Origin: Ilyomonas limi
GTDB taxonomy: Bacteria; Bacteroidota; Bacteroidia; Chitinophagales; Chitinophagaceae
DNA: 64,000 bases
NCBI RefSeq assembly: GCF_005233845.1
Contig: NZ_SZQL01000008.1
Location: forward strand, 184,310-248,309
Reading direction: 5' to 3'
Made by a program: the position numbers and the translations under genes. Below the pieces are notes generated by a model. The model saw only the letters and a list, made by a program, of their open reading frames with translations, made no database searches and was not told the DNA's origin. Shown here piece after piece: positions 61,574 to 64,000 of this stretch; within the stretch, counting starts at the first letter, position 1, and the number at the start of each line of letters is the position of its first letter.

Positions 61574-63586
61574 TTACATACTGCTTTGCTGGTATTTTGC
61601 TTTCACATTGTCCAGCAATTGGATAAACTTTTCTACCGAAGCATCATATCCATAGCCATCTTCTACCAACCGTTTTTCATCACCATCCAGAAAGAAATAA
61701 AACGGTTGGGTATTGGCTTTGAAATAAGTTACCTGCCTATCAGTATTCAAGTCGCCCAATGTTTCTACTTGTTTGTTCAAAGCTTTGGAGAAATATTGTT
61801 CACTTTGTGGCAGGTCTATATTCTGTACATCTACGTATAAAGACACAATTATAAAGTCCTCTTTCAATCTTCTCATTACTTCCGGATTACTCCATACCTG
61901 CCCTTCCATTTTGCGGCAGTTTACACAATTAATGCCTGTAAAATCAAGCATCAATGGTTTATGTACTGCAACTGAAGCCGCCAGTGCTTCTTTGTAATCG
62001 TAGTACACATGCATACCATATTTCGTTACTACTTCCGGCTCGTATATTTTCATTTTATCTACATACTTCACCGGGTGCGGCGCATTGCTGTTTGGCACAG
62101 AGGAATAGTTAACCGCATTAGCATTATTAGCTACGGAAGCATTAAAATCCTGCGTACCCATGGGCGGCACAAAAGCGCTGATAGCTTTTAACGGAGCGCC
62201 CCACAAACCCGGCACCATATAGACCACAAAAGTGAAAACAGTGATAGCAAACAACAGCCGCGGGATGCTCAGGTAAGGCAAGCCCGATTCATTTACCGGC
62301 AATTCTGTATCGTGATGCAGTTTTATTTTGCCTAATAAGTACAAACCTAACAGTGCAAAAATCACAATCCACAAACTCAAAAATACTTCTCTGTCCAGCA
62401 GGCGCCAACCCTTAGATAAATCAGCGTTGGATAAAAATTTCAACGCTAAGGCAAGCTCTATAAAACCTAACGTAACCTTTACAGCATTGAGCCAGCCACC
62501 CGACCTACCCAATACATTGAGCATACCCGGAAAGAGGGCAAATAATGCAAATGGTAATGCCAATGCAATAGAGAATCCCAACATGCCAATCAACGGTCCG
62601 TAAAAGCTACCATTAAAAGCCAGCACCAGCAAAGGCCCAATCACGGGGCCAGTGCAGGAGAATGAAACAATGACTAATGTAAGTGCCATGAAGAAAATGC
62701 CTGCCACATTGTGCATGCCTGCTTTCGTATCGGCCTGGGTGGACCAACTCGCCGGCAGCGTTATCTCAAAGGCACCTAAAAAAGAGATACCAAACACAAA
62801 AAATAGTGCAAAAAATACAAGATTGGCAATCCAGTTGGTAGCTAAGTTATTTAAAGCAGCCGGGCCAAAAATGAGTGATACTAAAAAGCCAACTAATGTA
62901 AAAATGACAATGATGGATAGCGAATAAATAAAAGCGTTTTTGATACCTTCAGCGCGTGTTTTGCTACGCTTGGTAAAGAAGCTCACCGTTACCGGAATCA
63001 TGGAGAAAATACAAGGTGTAAAAAGCGCTACCAGCCCGCTACCGAATGCTGAGAAAAAGATTAACCATAAAGAATGCCTGATATTGGTTGCCTCTACAGG
63101 TGCAGATACAACTGTATTGTTTTGTTGAGGTTGTATATAAAATTTAAAAGGTTCTTCGGCTGGCACATATTCATCGCCGTTTTTATACATATAGCTGATG
63201 GCACCTTTCAACACCAAACTATCTGATGGCTTTGCTGTCACTTTTTGCAGCCAAACAACAGAGTCATTGTAGTATTTCACCTGTGTATGAAACGTAGTAT
63301 CCGTTGCGGTTTGCAGTTTTCCTTTTTCGTCAACAGAATCCTTTACGTATTTCGTAGCCGTGCTGTCGAAAGTGATAGTTGTAAAAGGGGCGTCGTCCGA
63401 AGTCTTGTGTATAGAATAGAGTTTTATATCCGGATTAATTAATGCTTTGATAGAAAGAATTACTGTATCATCTTTTCTTGTTTGATCGTATTTAAATTGT
63501 ACAGGTTTAACTTCCTGTGCAGTGCTTATCAAAGCAGTGCAAAGCAACATTATTATACAAACAAATACCTGAACCAGCTTTATCAT
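61574..63586 (-). CDS. DsbD-type protein-disulfide reductase (thiol relay)
   Basis: An inner-membrane protein of 670 residues that carries electrons from cytoplasmic thioredoxin to the periplasm. Signal peptide: MIKLVQVFVCIIMLLCTALI ... AQ. An N-terminal DsbD-alpha-like domain (VVWLQKVTAKPSDSLVLKGA) is followed by eight membrane helices with the redox Cys residues in ALFTPCIFSMIPVTVSFF and SFSCTGPVIGPLLVLAF, then a C-terminal thioredoxin domain with CVNC in DFTGINCVNCRKMEGQVW. All three Cys sites are intact. A full TAnnTTTG box (TACATTTG) lies at 63621-63628 on the minus strand. It is a single-gene unit between the SDR and the epimerase. Confidence 0.92.
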   Translation of the reverse strand: MIKLVQVFVCIIMLLCTALISTAQEVKPVQFKYDQTRKDDTVILSIKALINPDIKLYSIHKTSDDAPFTTITFDSTATKYVKDSVDEKGKLQTATDTTFHTQVKYYNDSVVWLQKVTAKPSDSLVLKGAISYMYKNGDEYVPAEEPFKFYIQPQQNNTVVSAPVEATNIRHSLWLIFFSAFGSGLVALFTPCIFSMIPVTVSFFTKRSKTRAEGIKNAFIYSLSIIVIFTLVGFLVSLIFGPAALNNLATNWIANLVFFALFFVFGISFLGAFEITLPASWSTQADTKAGMHNVAGIFFMALTLVIVSFSCTGPVIGPLLVLAFNGSFYGPLIGMLGFSIALALPFALFALFPGMLNVLGRSGGWLNAVKVTLGFIELALALKFLSNADLSKGWRLLDREVFLSLWIVIFALLGLYLLGKIKLHHDTELPVNESGLPYLSIPRLLFAITVFTFVVYMVPGLWGAPLKAISAFVPPMGTQDFNASVANNANAVNYSSVPNSNAPHPVKYVDKMKIYEPEVVTKYGMHVYYDYKEALAASVAVHKPLMLDFTGINCVNCRKMEGQVWSNPEVMRRLKEDFIIVSLYVDVQNIDLPQSEQYFSKALNKQVETLGDLNTDRQVTYFKANTQPFYFFLDGDEKRLVEDGYGYDASVEKFIQLLDNVKAKYQQSSM

Positions 63587-63620
63587 GTAAACTTACTTAT
63601 ACGTGAATGAAGTAAAAAAT

Positions 63621-63628
63621 CAAATGTA
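63621..63628 (-). promoter_or_regulatory. Promoter -7 box of the DsbD-type gene
   Basis: TACATTTG on the minus strand, a full TAnnTTTG match, 34 bases before the ATG. Confidence 0.6.
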
Positions 63629-63841
63629 CTTTGTAAGTTTTACTTATAAACAGGATGAGAAGGAAAGCAGTAGTTTTAAGAATATCTTTATTTAAAAATA
63701 TGCGTGTATTAACAGTTGTATGATGGAATACGTTTCCAATGAAAACATAAAATCATGAGCAACTCATCTTTTATACAAATAAATAACAGGCTGAGCTTGG
63801 AAGGATTGCCTTGTATTTTAATCCGCCGGCAACACCTATTT

Positions 63842-64000
63842 TCACATTTGTTGTTCACTATTTACAACAAGGGCATTCGCGTACCATGGAATAGTTAAAT
63901 TCAGTCCTTCCTGTATATTTATTTGGGGCTGATAGCCGATCAGTTGCTTTGCTTTAGAGATATCGGCAAGGCTGTGTTTTACGTCTCCCTTTCGCTCCTC
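63842..64000 (-). CDS. Nucleotide-sugar epimerase (extended SDR), C-terminal end
   Basis: The last 52 residues of a gene that enters from the right edge, ending at TGA 63842-63844. The translation reads EERKGDVKHSLADISKAKQL, then IGYQPQINIQEGLNLTIPWY. The RxGDVxHSxADISKAxxLxGYxP pattern is the C-terminal signature of UDP-glucose/UDP-N-acetylglucosamine 4-epimerases (WbpP/TviC type) that supply surface polysaccharide synthesis. The catalytic YxxxK motif is outside the window, so substrate and activity cannot be judged. Confidence 0.8.
   Translation of the reverse strand, partial: EERKGDVKHSLADISKAKQLIGYQPQINIQEGLNLTIPWYANALVVNSEQQM

Noticed and set aside
1..64000. Prophage, integrative element, insertion sequence or CRISPR array
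   Set aside because: No integrase, transposase, phage structural gene, tRNA-linked attachment site or regularly spaced repeat was seen.

Overview
The window comes from a Bacteroidota chromosome, most likely a member of the Chitinophagaceae. The evidence is a SusC/SusD pair, a GLPGLI protein beside an outer-membrane beta-barrel protein, a type IX secretion C-terminal sorting domain, TAnnTTTG promoter boxes, lipoproteins and signal peptides of the ...AQ type, and moderate-to-low GC. No rRNA, tRNA, CRISPR array, integrase or transposase gene was seen.

Layout. 1-455 (-): start of a glycogen branching enzyme. 764-4927 (+): an outer-membrane barrel protein, a GLPGLI protein and a DUF2911 protein, ending at a terminator shared with a secreted GH13 amylase on the minus strand (5014-8139). 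8355-15709 (+): mostly housekeeping genes (engB, pyrG, recO) mixed with a small lipoprotein, two small basic or charged proteins, and a pair of genes with terpenoid-synthase-like motifs (12759-14908). 15719-30620: an amidohydrolase, a TonB receptor, three tandem paralogous membrane proteins followed by a small winged-helix regulator, an aldo/keto reductase, a MerR/thioredoxin-like pair, an SDR epimerase, a hybrid histidine kinase that lacks its phospho-acceptor His, an FAH-family enzyme and a MacB-like permease. 31058-39158: a large PAS-domain histidine kinase, a secreted amidohydrolase, a penicillin-acylase-like Ntn hydrolase and an SMP-30 lactonase.

39296-57243 (-) is a polysaccharide utilisation locus for a pentose-rich glycan. 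In transcription order it reads SusC, SusD, GH39, enolase-superfamily sugar-acid dehydratase, SDR dehydrogenase, AraD1/FAH-family dehydratase, GH3, MFS transporter, 2-oxoglutarate-semialdehyde dehydrogenase-like ALDH and GH51 arabinofuranosidase. With the SMP-30 lactonase facing its far end, these genes could supply every step of a non-phosphorylative (Weimberg-type) pentose pathway: glycan to L-arabinose and/or D-xylose, then lactone, pentonate, 2-keto-3-deoxypentonate, 2-oxoglutarate semialdehyde and 2-oxoglutarate. An XRE-cupin regulator and a divergent, unassigned GH42-like secreted protein lie at the SusC end. The window closes with an SDR, a DsbD-type thiol reductase and the end of a nucleotide-sugar epimerase.

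Non-coding structure is abundant. Three copies of a roughly 160-bp element sit only in gaps of the pentose locus, and both of its predicted stems show compensatory base changes. Several other hairpin or inverted-repeat families occupy other intergenic gaps.
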